DNA of 11,977 nucleotides. Origin: Acidobacteriota bacterium. GTDB taxonomy: Bacteria; Acidobacteriota; Terriglobia; Bryobacterales; Bryobacteraceae. Made by a program: the position numbers and the translations under genes. Below the pieces are notes generated by a model. That model had not been told where the DNA came from and did not search any database. It was given only the letters and a program-made list of their open reading frames with translations. Of the stretch, positions 1 to 7,700 are shown piece by piece (within the stretch, counting starts at the first letter, position 1; every line of letters begins with the position of its first letter). The stretch is from assembly GCA_947505565.1 (NCBI GenBank), contig CANNLB010000013.1:1-11977 (forward strand). Reading direction: 5' to 3'.

Positions 1-1
1 C

Positions 2-2083
2 GCCGCGGCGGAAGATCGGCCCATCACCGAAGCCGAACGCAAATTCTGGGCCTTCCAAAAACCGGTCCGCCCCGCCGCCCCCGCCGACACTGCTATCGAT
101 CACTTCCTCGCCCTCAAACGGACCGCCAAAGGGCTCACCCCCGCCCCACCTGCCGCAAAGTCCGTCCTCGTTCGCCGCGCCTATCTCGACCTCATAGGCC
201 TCCCTCCCACCCCCGCTCAAGTCGCCGCCTTCGTCAATGATAATCGCCCCGACGCCTGGCCCCGCCTCGTCGACCAACTCCTCGCCTCGCCCCACTACGG
301 CGAACGCTGGGCTCGCCACTGGCTCGACGTCGTCCGCTATGCCGACTCCGGCGGCTACGAGTTCGACCGCGACCGCCACAACGCCTTCCGCTATCGCGAC
401 TACGTCGTCAACGCCCTCAACTCCGACAAACCCTTCGATCGTTTCCTGAAGGAACAACTCGCCGGCGACGAACTCTACCCTAACGACCCCAACGCCTGGG
501 TCGCCACCGGCTTCCTCCGCCTCGGCCCGGAAAACAATGTCAAAAACGAACAAACCCGCCTTGACGAACTCGACGACCTCGTCGTCACCGCCTCCAACGG
601 CCTCCTCGGCATGACCGTAGGCTGCGCCCGCTGCCACAATCATAAATTCGACGCCATCGCCCAAAAAGACTACTACCGCATCCAGGCCGTCTTCTTCCCA
701 CTCAAACCCCTCGAACGCCCCCTCGTCGACCCCGCCGCCGAAGCCAAAGTCAAAGCCCAATCTGCCGCCATCGACGCCCTCGCCAAACCCACCAAGGATC
801 TGATCAAGGCCCTCGAAAAGCCCTTCCGCGACCGCATCATCGCCCGTCGCCACGCCACCCAGCCCGACTACCTCCGCCTCGCCATAGCGACGCCCGAAGC
901 GAAACGCACCGAAGGCCAAAAGCTCAACGTCAGTCAGTTTGAAAAGAACGTCGCCAACATCCACGAAGACGATCTCGTCCGTGAACTCACCCCCGAAGCC
1001 GTCGCCGAACGCAAGCAACTGCTCGCCAAAGTCACCACCTTCGACAGCCAGAAACCGCAGTTGCCCACCGCGATGACGATCCACGAACCCGGTCGCGACG
1101 CCCCGCCCTCCTACTTCCTCCACCGTGGCGGCGCCGGTGCCAAAGGCTCCGTCATGTCCCCCGGCGTCCTCTCCGCCACCGTCCGCGAAGATTGGCCCTT
1201 CCCCGATCCTCCCGCCGATGCCAAGTCCACTTTCCGCCGCGCGGCTTTCGCCCAGTGGCTCGCCTCCCCGGATAACCCTCTCGTCCCCCGCGTGTGGGTC
1301 AACCGCATGTGGCAGTTTCACTTCGGCGAAGGCATCGTCCGCAGCCCCAGCAACTTCGGTAAAATGGGCGACCGCCCCACCCATCCAGAACTCCTCGACT
1401 GGCTGGCCACCGAACTCATCGCTAACAACTGGAGCATCAAGCATCTTCACCGGTTGATGATGAACTCTCAGGCTTATCAAATGGCCAGCGATGATTCCGA
1501 CGCCAATCGCAAGCTCGACTCCGACAACAAACTCCTCTGGCGCATGCCCCGACGCCGCCTCGAAGGAGAGATCATCCGCGACTCCATACTCTCCCTCGCC
1601 GGCACTCTCGACCCCAAAATCGGCGGCCCCGGCGTCATGCCCTACATCGACCCCGCCCTCTTCCAGGCCAGCTCCAAACGCACCTGGGTGGGCCGTCCCG
1701 TCGACGACCCCTCCACCAACCGCCGCAGCCTTTACGTCTTCTCGAAGCGGTCCATCCCGCTCCCTCTGCTCGACGTCTTCGATAAGCCGGACACCATCAC
1801 CTCCTGCGCCCGTCGCAATCGCTCTACCATCGCCCCCCAAGCCCTCATTCTGATGAACAACGAGTTCGTCCAACTCCAAGCCAAACAGTTCGCCCAGCGC
1901 CTCTCCCGTGAAGCGCCCACCCCTGCAGCGCGCGTCGCCCGCGGCTATCAACTCGCCTTCGGCCGCCCCCCCTCCGCCCGCGAATCCCAACGCGCTATTG
2001 CGTTCATCGGGGCCTCCCCAGATGGCCTCACAGACTTCTGCCACGCCCTGTTCAACGTCAACGAGTTTGTCTATGTCCCCTAA
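2..2083 (+). CDS. PSD1-type protein with DUF1549 and DUF1553 domains, 5'-truncated
   Basis: The frame is open from the window edge with no stop until TAA at 2081-2083, giving 693 visible residues; the true start lies upstream. The N-terminal part carries the DUF1549 signature VRRAYLDLIGLPPT (about residues 57-70) and SPHYGERWARHWLDVVRYADS. A c-type heme motif CARCH follows at residues 208-212 within GCARCHNHKFDAI. The C-terminal DUF1553 domain (about residues 411-690) shows NPLVPRVWVNRMWQFHFG, NRRSLY, APQALILMNN and the usual ending ALFNVNEFVYVP. In this family a cytochrome-like PSCyt1 domain and a signal peptide often precede DUF1549; here they would lie outside the window. The proteins are exported and common in Planctomycetes, Verrucomicrobia and Acidobacteria. 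Their reaction is not established, although they often neighbour polysaccharide or sulfatase genes. The coding strand is extremely C-rich (GCC, CTC, CCC, GTC codons). The last 11 bp overlap the downstream DUF1501 gene, so the two probably form an operon. The family call is secure; the function is not. Confidence 0.93.
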   Translation, partial: AAAEDRPITEAERKFWAFQKPVRPAAPADTAIDHFLALKRTAKGLTPAPPAAKSVLVRRAYLDLIGLPPTPAQVAAFVNDNRPDAWPRLVDQLLASPHYGERWARHWLDVVRYADSGGYEFDRDRHNAFRYRDYVVNALNSDKPFDRFLKEQLAGDELYPNDPNAWVATGFLRLGPENNVKNEQTRLDELDDLVVTASNGLLGMTVGCARCHNHKFDAIAQKDYYRIQAVFFPLKPLERPLVDPAAEAKVKAQSAAIDALAKPTKDLIKALEKPFRDRIIARRHATQPDYLRLAIATPEAKRTEGQKLNVSQFEKNVANIHEDDLVRELTPEAVAERKQLLAKVTTFDSQKPQLPTAMTIHEPGRDAPPSYFLHRGGAGAKGSVMSPGVLSATVREDWPFPDPPADAKSTFRRAAFAQWLASPDNPLVPRVWVNRMWQFHFGEGIVRSPSNFGKMGDRPTHPELLDWLATELIANNWSIKHLHRLMMNSQAYQMASDDSDANRKLDSDNKLLWRMPRRRLEGEIIRDSILSLAGTLDPKIGGPGVMPYIDPALFQASSKRTWVGRPVDDPSTNRRSLYVFSKRSIPLPLLDVFDKPDTITSCARRNRSTIAPQALILMNNEFVQLQAKQFAQRLSREAPTPAARVARGYQLAFGRPPSARESQRAIAFIGASPDGLTDFCHALFNVNEFVYVP

Positions 2084-3446
2084 GCGTCTCTGGTCCCGTC
2101 GTGAACTGTTAATGGCCGCCGGCGGCGGCATCCCCGGCCTCGCCCTCGCCAACATGCTCGGCCCCAAGGCCCCGCATTTTCCCGCCAAAGCCAAGTCGGT
2201 CATCTCGATCTTTTGCTACGGCGGCGTCAGCCAAATGGACACCTTCGACCCCAAGCCCATGCTCAAGCAGCGGGCCGGCGAAACCATCCCCGGTAAGAAG
2301 ATCGTCCCTTCCCAAGGCAGCCCCGGCGGCCTCATGCCCGCCCTGTGGGAGTTCAAGAAATACGGCCAATCCGGCATGGACGTTTCGACCCTTTTCCCCC
2401 ACGTCGCGCAGAAGGTCGACGAGATCGCCTTCATCCGCTCGATGCACTGCACCTCCAACGACCACGGCCCGGCGCTTTACCAAATGAACACCGGCTTCAT
2501 CCAGGCCGGCTATCCCTCCATGGGCAGCTGGCTCACCTACGGCCTCGGCACTGAAAACCAAAACCTTCCGGCCTTCGTCGTCTTCACAGACCCCCGCGGC
2601 GGCCCCATCGGCGGAGCCCCCAACTGGGGCAACGGCTTCATGCCCGCGGCTTATCAAGGCACCCCTTTCCGCCCTACCGGCAACCCCATCGTCGACCTCC
2701 GGCCCCCTAAGGACATGACCGACCAGCGCCAACGCCGTTGGCTCGATTTCGTCGGCAAAATGAATCAGGACCACATCGAGCGCAACCCCTTCGACACCGA
2801 ACTCAGTGCCCGCATTGAGTCCTACGAACTCGCTTACCGCATGCAGACGAGTGCGACTGAAGCCGTCGACGTCGACATCGAATCCGCCGCGACCAAGCAA
2901 CTCTACGGCATCACCGAAAAGCGAACCGAGTACTTCGGCCGTCAGGCGCTCATGGCCCGGCGCCTCGTCGAACGCGGCGTCCGCTTTGTCCAACTCTACT
3001 CCGGCGGCGGCAACTTCGGCGACAGTTGGGACGCCCACTGGGATCTCAAAGAAAATCACGAAGAGCATTGCGGCGAAACCGACAAGCCCATCGCCGGCCT
3101 CATGACCGACCTGAAGGCCCGCGGTCTACTCGACTCCACGCTCATCATCTGGCACGGCGAATTCGGCCGTCTACCCATCTCGCAACGCATGAGCGGCCGC
3201 GACCACAACCCGCAAGGCTTCACCGTCTGGATGGCCGGCGGCGGCGTTAAGGGCGGCACCTGTATCGGAGCGACTGACGAGTTCGGCCTCGAAGCCATCG
3301 AAGACCGCAAGTCCGTCAACGACCTCCACGCGACCATGCTTCATCTGATGGGCTTCGACCACACCCGCCTTACCTATCCCCACAACGGCCGCAACATGAG
3401 GCTAACGGATGTCGAGGGCGAAGTGATCAAGAAGATCGTCGCTTAA
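2073..3446 (+). CDS. DUF1501 family protein with twin-arginine signal (alkaline phosphatase-like fold)
   Basis: This 457-residue protein is the usual partner of the PSD1 gene upstream. The ATG at 2073 is chosen because it puts a Tat-type leader at the N-terminus (SRRELLMAAGGG at residues 8-19, then GLALANMLG). It also overlaps the upstream stop by 11 bp, as expected for translational coupling. The frame stays open further upstream, to 1908, but that part is only the PSD1 gene read in another frame. No strong Shine-Dalgarno sequence precedes 2073, which fits coupling. DUF1501 hallmarks are GGVSQMDTFDPKP (residues 50-62), MHCTSNDHGPALYQMNTG (124-141), IWHGEFGRLP (359-368), GRDHNPQGF (375-383) and the C-terminal NDLHATMLHLMGFDH followed by PHNGRN. 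Known members belong to the sulfatase/alkaline phosphatase-like superfamily; no substrate is established. The product should be folded in the cytoplasm and exported by Tat to the periplasm. Family call firm, role unknown. Confidence 0.95.
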   Translation: MSPKRLWSRRELLMAAGGGIPGLALANMLGPKAPHFPAKAKSVISIFCYGGVSQMDTFDPKPMLKQRAGETIPGKKIVPSQGSPGGLMPALWEFKKYGQSGMDVSTLFPHVAQKVDEIAFIRSMHCTSNDHGPALYQMNTGFIQAGYPSMGSWLTYGLGTENQNLPAFVVFTDPRGGPIGGAPNWGNGFMPAAYQGTPFRPTGNPIVDLRPPKDMTDQRQRRWLDFVGKMNQDHIERNPFDTELSARIESYELAYRMQTSATEAVDVDIESAATKQLYGITEKRTEYFGRQALMARRLVERGVRFVQLYSGGGNFGDSWDAHWDLKENHEEHCGETDKPIAGLMTDLKARGLLDSTLIIWHGEFGRLPISQRMSGRDHNPQGFTVWMAGGGVKGGTCIGATDEFGLEAIEDRKSVNDLHATMLHLMGFDHTRLTYPHNGRNMRLTDVEGEVIKKIVA

Positions 3447-3559
3447 GTGAAACGTTGGGGAATGTCTCGCTTACCGGTCCAATCGCACGCTTCCAGGTGA
3501 ATCAGAATCACCCGCTCCAACCGCGCCGCGCAACCCGACGTCTTTAGCCATTTAGTCAT
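3443..3559 (-). CDS. Small ORF of 38 codons, unrecognised
   Basis: A minus-strand ORF begins MTKWLKTSGCAARLERVILI and ends IPQRFT. Its ATG (first base 3559) is preceded at 8 nt by a perfect GGAGG (complement of 3568-3572), a better ribosome site than either plus-strand neighbour has. Its TAA stop shares the TTAA at 3443-3446 with the stop of the DUF1501 gene, so the two ORFs meet tail to tail. Its upstream region is antisense to the beginning of the Fis-domain ORF at 3565. The product would be basic, with two cysteines and an amphipathic-looking middle. I recognise no family. A chance ORF in GC-rich DNA remains the more likely explanation, and only the ribosome site speaks for expression. Confidence 0.22.
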   Translation of the reverse strand: MTKWLKTSGCAARLERVILIHLEACDWTGKRDIPQRFT

Positions 3560-3564
3560 CGCCT

Positions 3565-3804
3565 GTGCCTCCGTCACATCTCGATCTCCCCGACCAAGCC
3601 CCGAAGTCCACCCCGGTTGCAACTCCCTCCCCCGTCCTTACGATTGACGAACTCCGCGCCCTCGAAACCGAAAACTATCGGCGCGCGCTCCAGCAGGTCG
3701 GTGGCAAAAGCGACGGCGCCGAAGGGGCCGCCGACCTCCTTGGCATTCCCGCCACCACGCTAGCCTCCCGTTTGAAGGCCCTCGGCATCCAGGAAGATCG
3801 ATAA
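3565..3804 (+). CDS. Orphan Fis-type helix-turn-helix protein (C-terminal piece of an FhlA/NtrC-type regulator)
   Basis: This 79-residue ORF opens with GTG. After a proline-rich linker (about residues 1-25) it carries an HTH_8/Fis domain: VLTIDELRALETENYRRAL, then GAADLLGIPATTLASRLKALGI. That is the standard DNA-binding tail of sigma-54-dependent activators of the FhlA/NtrC type, which bind enhancer-like sites. Here the AAA+ ATPase and sensor domains are absent. An in-frame TAG lies at 3553-3555 and the DUF1501 gene ends only 118 bp upstream, so no full regulator fits. The linker (HLDLPDQAP) looks like the segment that normally joins the ATPase to the Fis domain, which favours a detached fragment. 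No clear Shine-Dalgarno sequence precedes the GTG. It may be a pseudogene remnant, or a small free-standing DNA-binding protein resembling Fis. The domain call is solid; expression is uncertain. Confidence 0.6.
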   Translation: MPPSHLDLPDQAPKSTPVATPSPVLTIDELRALETENYRRALQQVGGKSDGAEGAADLLGIPATTLASRLKALGIQEDR

Positions 3805-4097
3805 GCGTCAAGCTGTCGAGCCTCCTGGAGCCACGTGCAAATTTAGGGCTGATTACTGAACCGTCGTCAACATCGTTCCGGCGGCGAACGCGCCCCGTGC
3901 CGAGAACAAACTGGAGTTCGAGAAGCTATTCCCGCCAATCCGTCCGCCGAGGCTCGACATTCTTCCCGTGCTCACTCGCAGTTACGCCGTCCCGTAACGG
4001 GGGGACCCATCACCGTCGACATCTCGGCCCGGCCCTCGGCGCCCCCCTGAAATTGACCACCTCTGCTCGAATAGACTTGCCCAGATCACAAACTGAT

Positions 4098-4113
4098 CAT
4101 GCCGCGTGGCATG
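4098..4113. repeat. Short perfect inverted repeat
   Basis: CATGCC and GGCATG pair perfectly around a 4-nt GCGT loop. No T-tract follows on either strand, so it is unlikely to be an intrinsic terminator. A second CATGCCGCG occurs 37 bp downstream (4135-4143) as a direct repeat of the left arm. It might be an operator-like site or chance. Confidence 0.3.
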
Positions 4114-4526
4114 CCGACGGGCGGGACCGTCATCCATGCCGCGGGCGCGTATATAGTTGCATAGGTTTAGGCACCGACGTTTTGCCGGCGCGGCCAGACC
4201 GAGCGCCACAAGCCCATGCTCGTCGGAGAGGCAGCGCATTCGGTGCCGGTTGGTCGAAAAGTTTTGGCGAGCAGGGCTCGTCAATTCTTCGCCAGTGCCG
4301 AAGGTCTGGCTGTTGCCGTCCCCCTACCACCCGTTCGCCGTAAACGGAAAGCTGGGCGGAGCCCGGTCTGTAACCGTCCGCGTCAAAAAGAGCGCCGACT
4401 GTTTGCTCGGTTCCGCGGCGACGTAAAGCTCGCCCGTGTTGGCCGGAACACCGCGCGTGCACTCAGACAATCCGCCTCCGTCGCTCGTGGCGGGCAACCC
4501 CGCGCGCCGCAGGCGCCGGGCCAGCC

Positions 4527-4547
4527 GTTCGCTGTTCGCTGTTCGCC
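4527..4547. repeat. 7-bp tandem repeat, three copies
   Basis: GTTCGCT is repeated twice without change and followed by GTTCGCC. The unit length is not a multiple of three, so gain or loss of a copy shifts any reading frame crossing it. On the minus strand, removal of one copy fuses two protein-like frames (IYVANSERL on one side, TSDGGG on the other), which suggests the array grew by slipped-strand duplication inside a former gene. Confidence 0.75.
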
Positions 4548-4757
4548 ACATAGATTACGGTGTGGGTTGTTCACGTCGCAGGTGCCGTCCGGAGGAATGA
4601 TCGCCAGTCCAATCGGGACGACGGAGGCCGCCTCCTCCCGCGTACTCCCCTCCGACGAAACGCCCTTCACCTACGGCCCCACCGCCGCCGACGTCACTTT
4701 GGATGGCGCTGCCCCCACGCTTACCGTCGAAGCCGCCGGTCGAAGCTAGTTCGCGCT

Positions 4758-7700
4758 CTAAAACAAGATCCGAACACTCCCCAGCATCTGCCGCGACCCG
4801 GCCGCCGAATTGATCACTCCAAACGTCGCCAGATTCGACAAATTGGTCCCCGGCGCCCCAAAAATCGGCGTATTCGTCACGCTGATCGCGTCCATCCGGA
4901 TTTGGAACTTGAATCTCTCGTAGATAGGAAACGTCTTCATGGCTGTCACGTTCAAGCTGCCGACCGACGGCGACCGGAGTTCAGCGAGCAGGGGCGGCTC
5001 CGGAGTGACGATGTATTGACTCGCCAGCGGCTGAAACGCCGTGATGTCAAAGTATGGATTTAATACTTGGTTACTCTGTCGGCGGTCGCCGAGGCGATCC
5101 GCCGTGGAGCCTTCGAGTCGCGGATTCTTAATGCGAAGCGGGCGGCCGTTGGCGTGGGTCACGCTCAGCGGAGTGCCGGTTTCAAAGGACAAAAAGCTCG
5201 AGAACTCCCACCCGGCCGCCACCGTCCGCAGCAACCGTGCCTGCGGACGCCAAAGCGGCGCGTAAGTAGCCGCCCACCGCGCTGTATGCGTCTGGTCCTG
5301 CGCCGAAACCGAGCGATACCGGCGGGGATTCACTATGCTAGTCGTGTTGTTATCGATCAGCTTCGAAAATGTGTACGAGAACAACGTGCCAAAGCCATGC
5401 GAGAAGCGCTTTTCCACCTTGAGCATCAAGGCGTGGTAGTTGGCTCGACCCGTGTTAGCACCGTTCACCGTTAATGTCGCAAACTGCGGATATGCTGGCC
5501 ACAAACGGCTCTGAACAATAGTGTTCGCCGCGCCAAGCGTCGAGTTGGCCGGAGCCAAACCAAAAAACGGATTCGGCACTCGCGTATTTTCCGCCGTGCC
5601 CAGTGCAAGGAAACGGTCCGGGCGCTCGTTGAGGTTGAAGCTTTCAAATTGTTTCAGGCTGAGCATGCCGACGTAGGCGGCGTCGATCAGCATCCGCCAA
5701 GGCAGTTCGCGCTGAATGCTGAATTGCCCTTGCTGGTTGTAGGGGCTGACCCGCGCGGGGTCGTAAAACGAGACGGTGTTGCCGAATAGCGTACCCAGCC
5801 CAACAGCCGCTCCACTGGCCGGCACGGTGCCATTCGGGAACGGATTGCGGAGCGTGCTCGCGATGGTGGCACCGTTGTCGTTGGTGCCCACGAAAGGCGT
5901 TACGGCCCCGAACGTGTCGACTTCGCCGAGGAACGCCGTGTTGTAGCTCTGTTGGCTAAAAAACAGGCCGTAACCGGCGCGGATGACAGTCTTCGGAGTG
6001 ATCCGCCAGGCGATGCCGATCCGAGGCCCGAAGTTATTGCCATCCAGCGGCCCGCCCCGGTTCGAACTGCCATCGACGCCCGCAAACCGGAGGCCGCCAC
6101 GCAAATCAAGACCCGGAACGCGAACCGGGAACGCCGCCCCGTAGTCAAAGCCGGAACTGATGCGATTGTAGCGTTCTGTCCACGGGGTCTCCAACTCATA
6201 GCGTAGGCCGACGCTCACCGTGAGGCGGGGCAGGACCTTCCATTCGTCCTGCACGAAAAGCGCTGCGTAGTGATTGCGCATCGAAACCGGGCTCGCGTAA
6301 CCGAGAGAGCCCGAGGCGGGCGCACCCAAAAGTAGCGACGCCATCGCGGTGCCTGTCCGATCGGCGCTCGCGTTGGCAAAAGGGTCCTGCTGCGTGAATA
6401 CAGGACTAAAAGAGAAGTCACCCGGGCCGGCGTTCCCCGGCACGATCCGGTTCCAGTTCGTCATCCGATAGTCGAGGCCGAACTTGGTCGAATGGCGCCG
6501 GGTTTGCTTGTTCACAGTGGCCAGCAGCGAGTGTTGCTCGGTCGCTTCCACGCTCAGGAAACCGCCGATCGTCGCCATGTTTTCACCCAGTCGGAAAAGC
6601 GGGTAACCGGTGAAACGTTGGTTGCTCAGAATCGAGTTCGGCAGCGAGATCGCCGAGCCGTCCAGCCCATAAGCGCCCCGCTCGGTCCGTTGCGTGCGAC
6701 GCGAGAATCCATACCGAAGAGAGCCAGCCAGAGTCGGGCTCAGGATTAGGGTGTCGTCAAGCGCGAAGGAATGGAACTTGCGGGAAATGTCGGCAATCGC
6801 GTCAGTCCCGTCGATGGGAAAATCGTTCGGGCCGGGGAAAAAGACGACCCCGCCTTGGTCGCGGAACAGGCGACTGAAACGACCGAACATCCGATGCCGA
6901 TCGCTCCAGGCGTGGTCAACACGGACGTTGGTGTTGTAGTTCGAAGTGCCGGAAACGCCGGAGGCGGCCCAGTTAAAGCGGCCGATTTGCGTGGGGCCGG
7001 CTTGGTTGGGCACAGGGAAGGTCTTGAGAACCGCAAGTCCGGTAGGGTCCAGCCGACTGGCGGGAATGCGATTACCGGGGAACGGTTGGCGATCGGCGCG
7101 AGCACCCACGAGTAAGGTGGTGGCGGGATCGAACAGACCGAAGGCGGTACTCGTGCGGCTGAGGGTTTGGCTGAAATCGCCGTTCCGTTCCTGTTCCGTC
7201 GGCACCCGGCTTTGCCGGCTCACGGAATTGGCCAGCGTGTCTTCTTCGCGGGAGACAAAAAAGAATGTGCGATTGCTCCCGTTGTAGATTTTCGGAATCA
7301 GCACAGGGCCGCCTATCGTTCCGCCGAACTGCCGGTAGCTGATCGGCGGCTTAGGCAAACCCAATCGGTTATTCACCCAACTATTGGCGTCGAGCGCGGC
7401 CCAGCGCTTGTAAAGATATGCGGTGCCGTGGAACTCGTTGGTCCCGCCCCGCGTGGTGATGTTGATCGAACCGCCGTTCGAGTGGCCGAGAGAGGCGTCG
7501 AACATCGTCGTGTGAACCTTCACCTCCTCCACCGAGTCGAGCGACGGAACGTAGACGATGTTCCCACCGCCTTGCGGCACGGTGTTCGGAATGCCATCAA
7601 GCGTGAACTCATTGCGGGTGTTCGTGGAGCCTCCGCCGGAGACGCTGATGTTGGCTTGATCGTTGCTGGAGTTGGTACCGACGATTCCCGTGACGCCGGG

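Larger units (their letters stand above)
3982..4670 (-). pseudogene. Candidate decayed secreted beta-propeller-like gene, tentative
   Basis: One minus-strand frame runs from 4551 to 3982 and is broken only by an in-frame TAG at 4324-4326. The part before the stop reads TSDGGGLSECTRGVPANTG, then ELYVAAEPSKQSALFLTR. The part after it reads GDGNSQTFGTGEELTSPA. TSDGGG and GDGNSQTF loosely resemble the Asp-box loops of BNR-type propellers, but the conserved aromatic is missing in the first. Just upstream, in another frame, lies PHTVIYVANS-like sequence resembling a propeller strand. Deleting one unit of the 7-bp tandem array at 4527-4547 joins the two frames. A further protein-like piece (GLAIIPPDGTCDVNNPH, near 4570-4620) would need one more 2-nt shift. 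The pattern of stop plus frameshifts suggests a broken gene, but family membership is my inference from short motifs. A set of chance ORFs is possible. Confidence 0.28.
3805..4757. other. Gene-poor 950-bp region with overlapping fragmentary ORFs
   Basis: No intact, recognisable gene lies between the Fis-domain ORF and the convergent receptor gene. Many short frames overlap on both strands, as expected for GC-rich non-coding or decayed DNA. Pieces that look somewhat protein-like are a plus-strand frame without a start codon at 3860-3997 (contains LEFEKLFPPIRPPRLDILPV), a plus-strand tail ending at 4749 (contains TPFTYGPTAADVTLDGAAPT), and the minus-strand frame listed separately as a candidate pseudogene. 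The region carries a short perfect inverted repeat at 4098-4113 and a 7-bp tandem array at 4527-4547. I see no tRNA, transposase, attachment site or convincing terminator. Confidence 0.6.

Noticed and set aside
1908..2072. Longer start for the DUF1501 gene
   Set aside because: The extension only reads the end of the PSD1 gene in another frame and would bury the Tat signal.
2109..3068. Minus-strand ORF of 319 codons opposite the DUF1501 gene
   Set aside because: It is an antisense shadow of a conserved gene. Its low-complexity composition rich in Val, Gly, Ala, Glu and Asp is what GC-rich antisense frames give.
3496..3512. Stem GGTGA/TCACC as terminator of the DUF1501 operon
   Set aside because: The stem is only 5 bp with a 7-nt loop and no T-tract.
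4216..4749. Plus-strand ORF of 177 codons in the gene-poor region
   Set aside because: Its first half is Arg/Ala/Pro-rich with no domain and conflicts with the minus-strand remnant. Only the last 40 residues look protein-like, which is not enough to call a gene.
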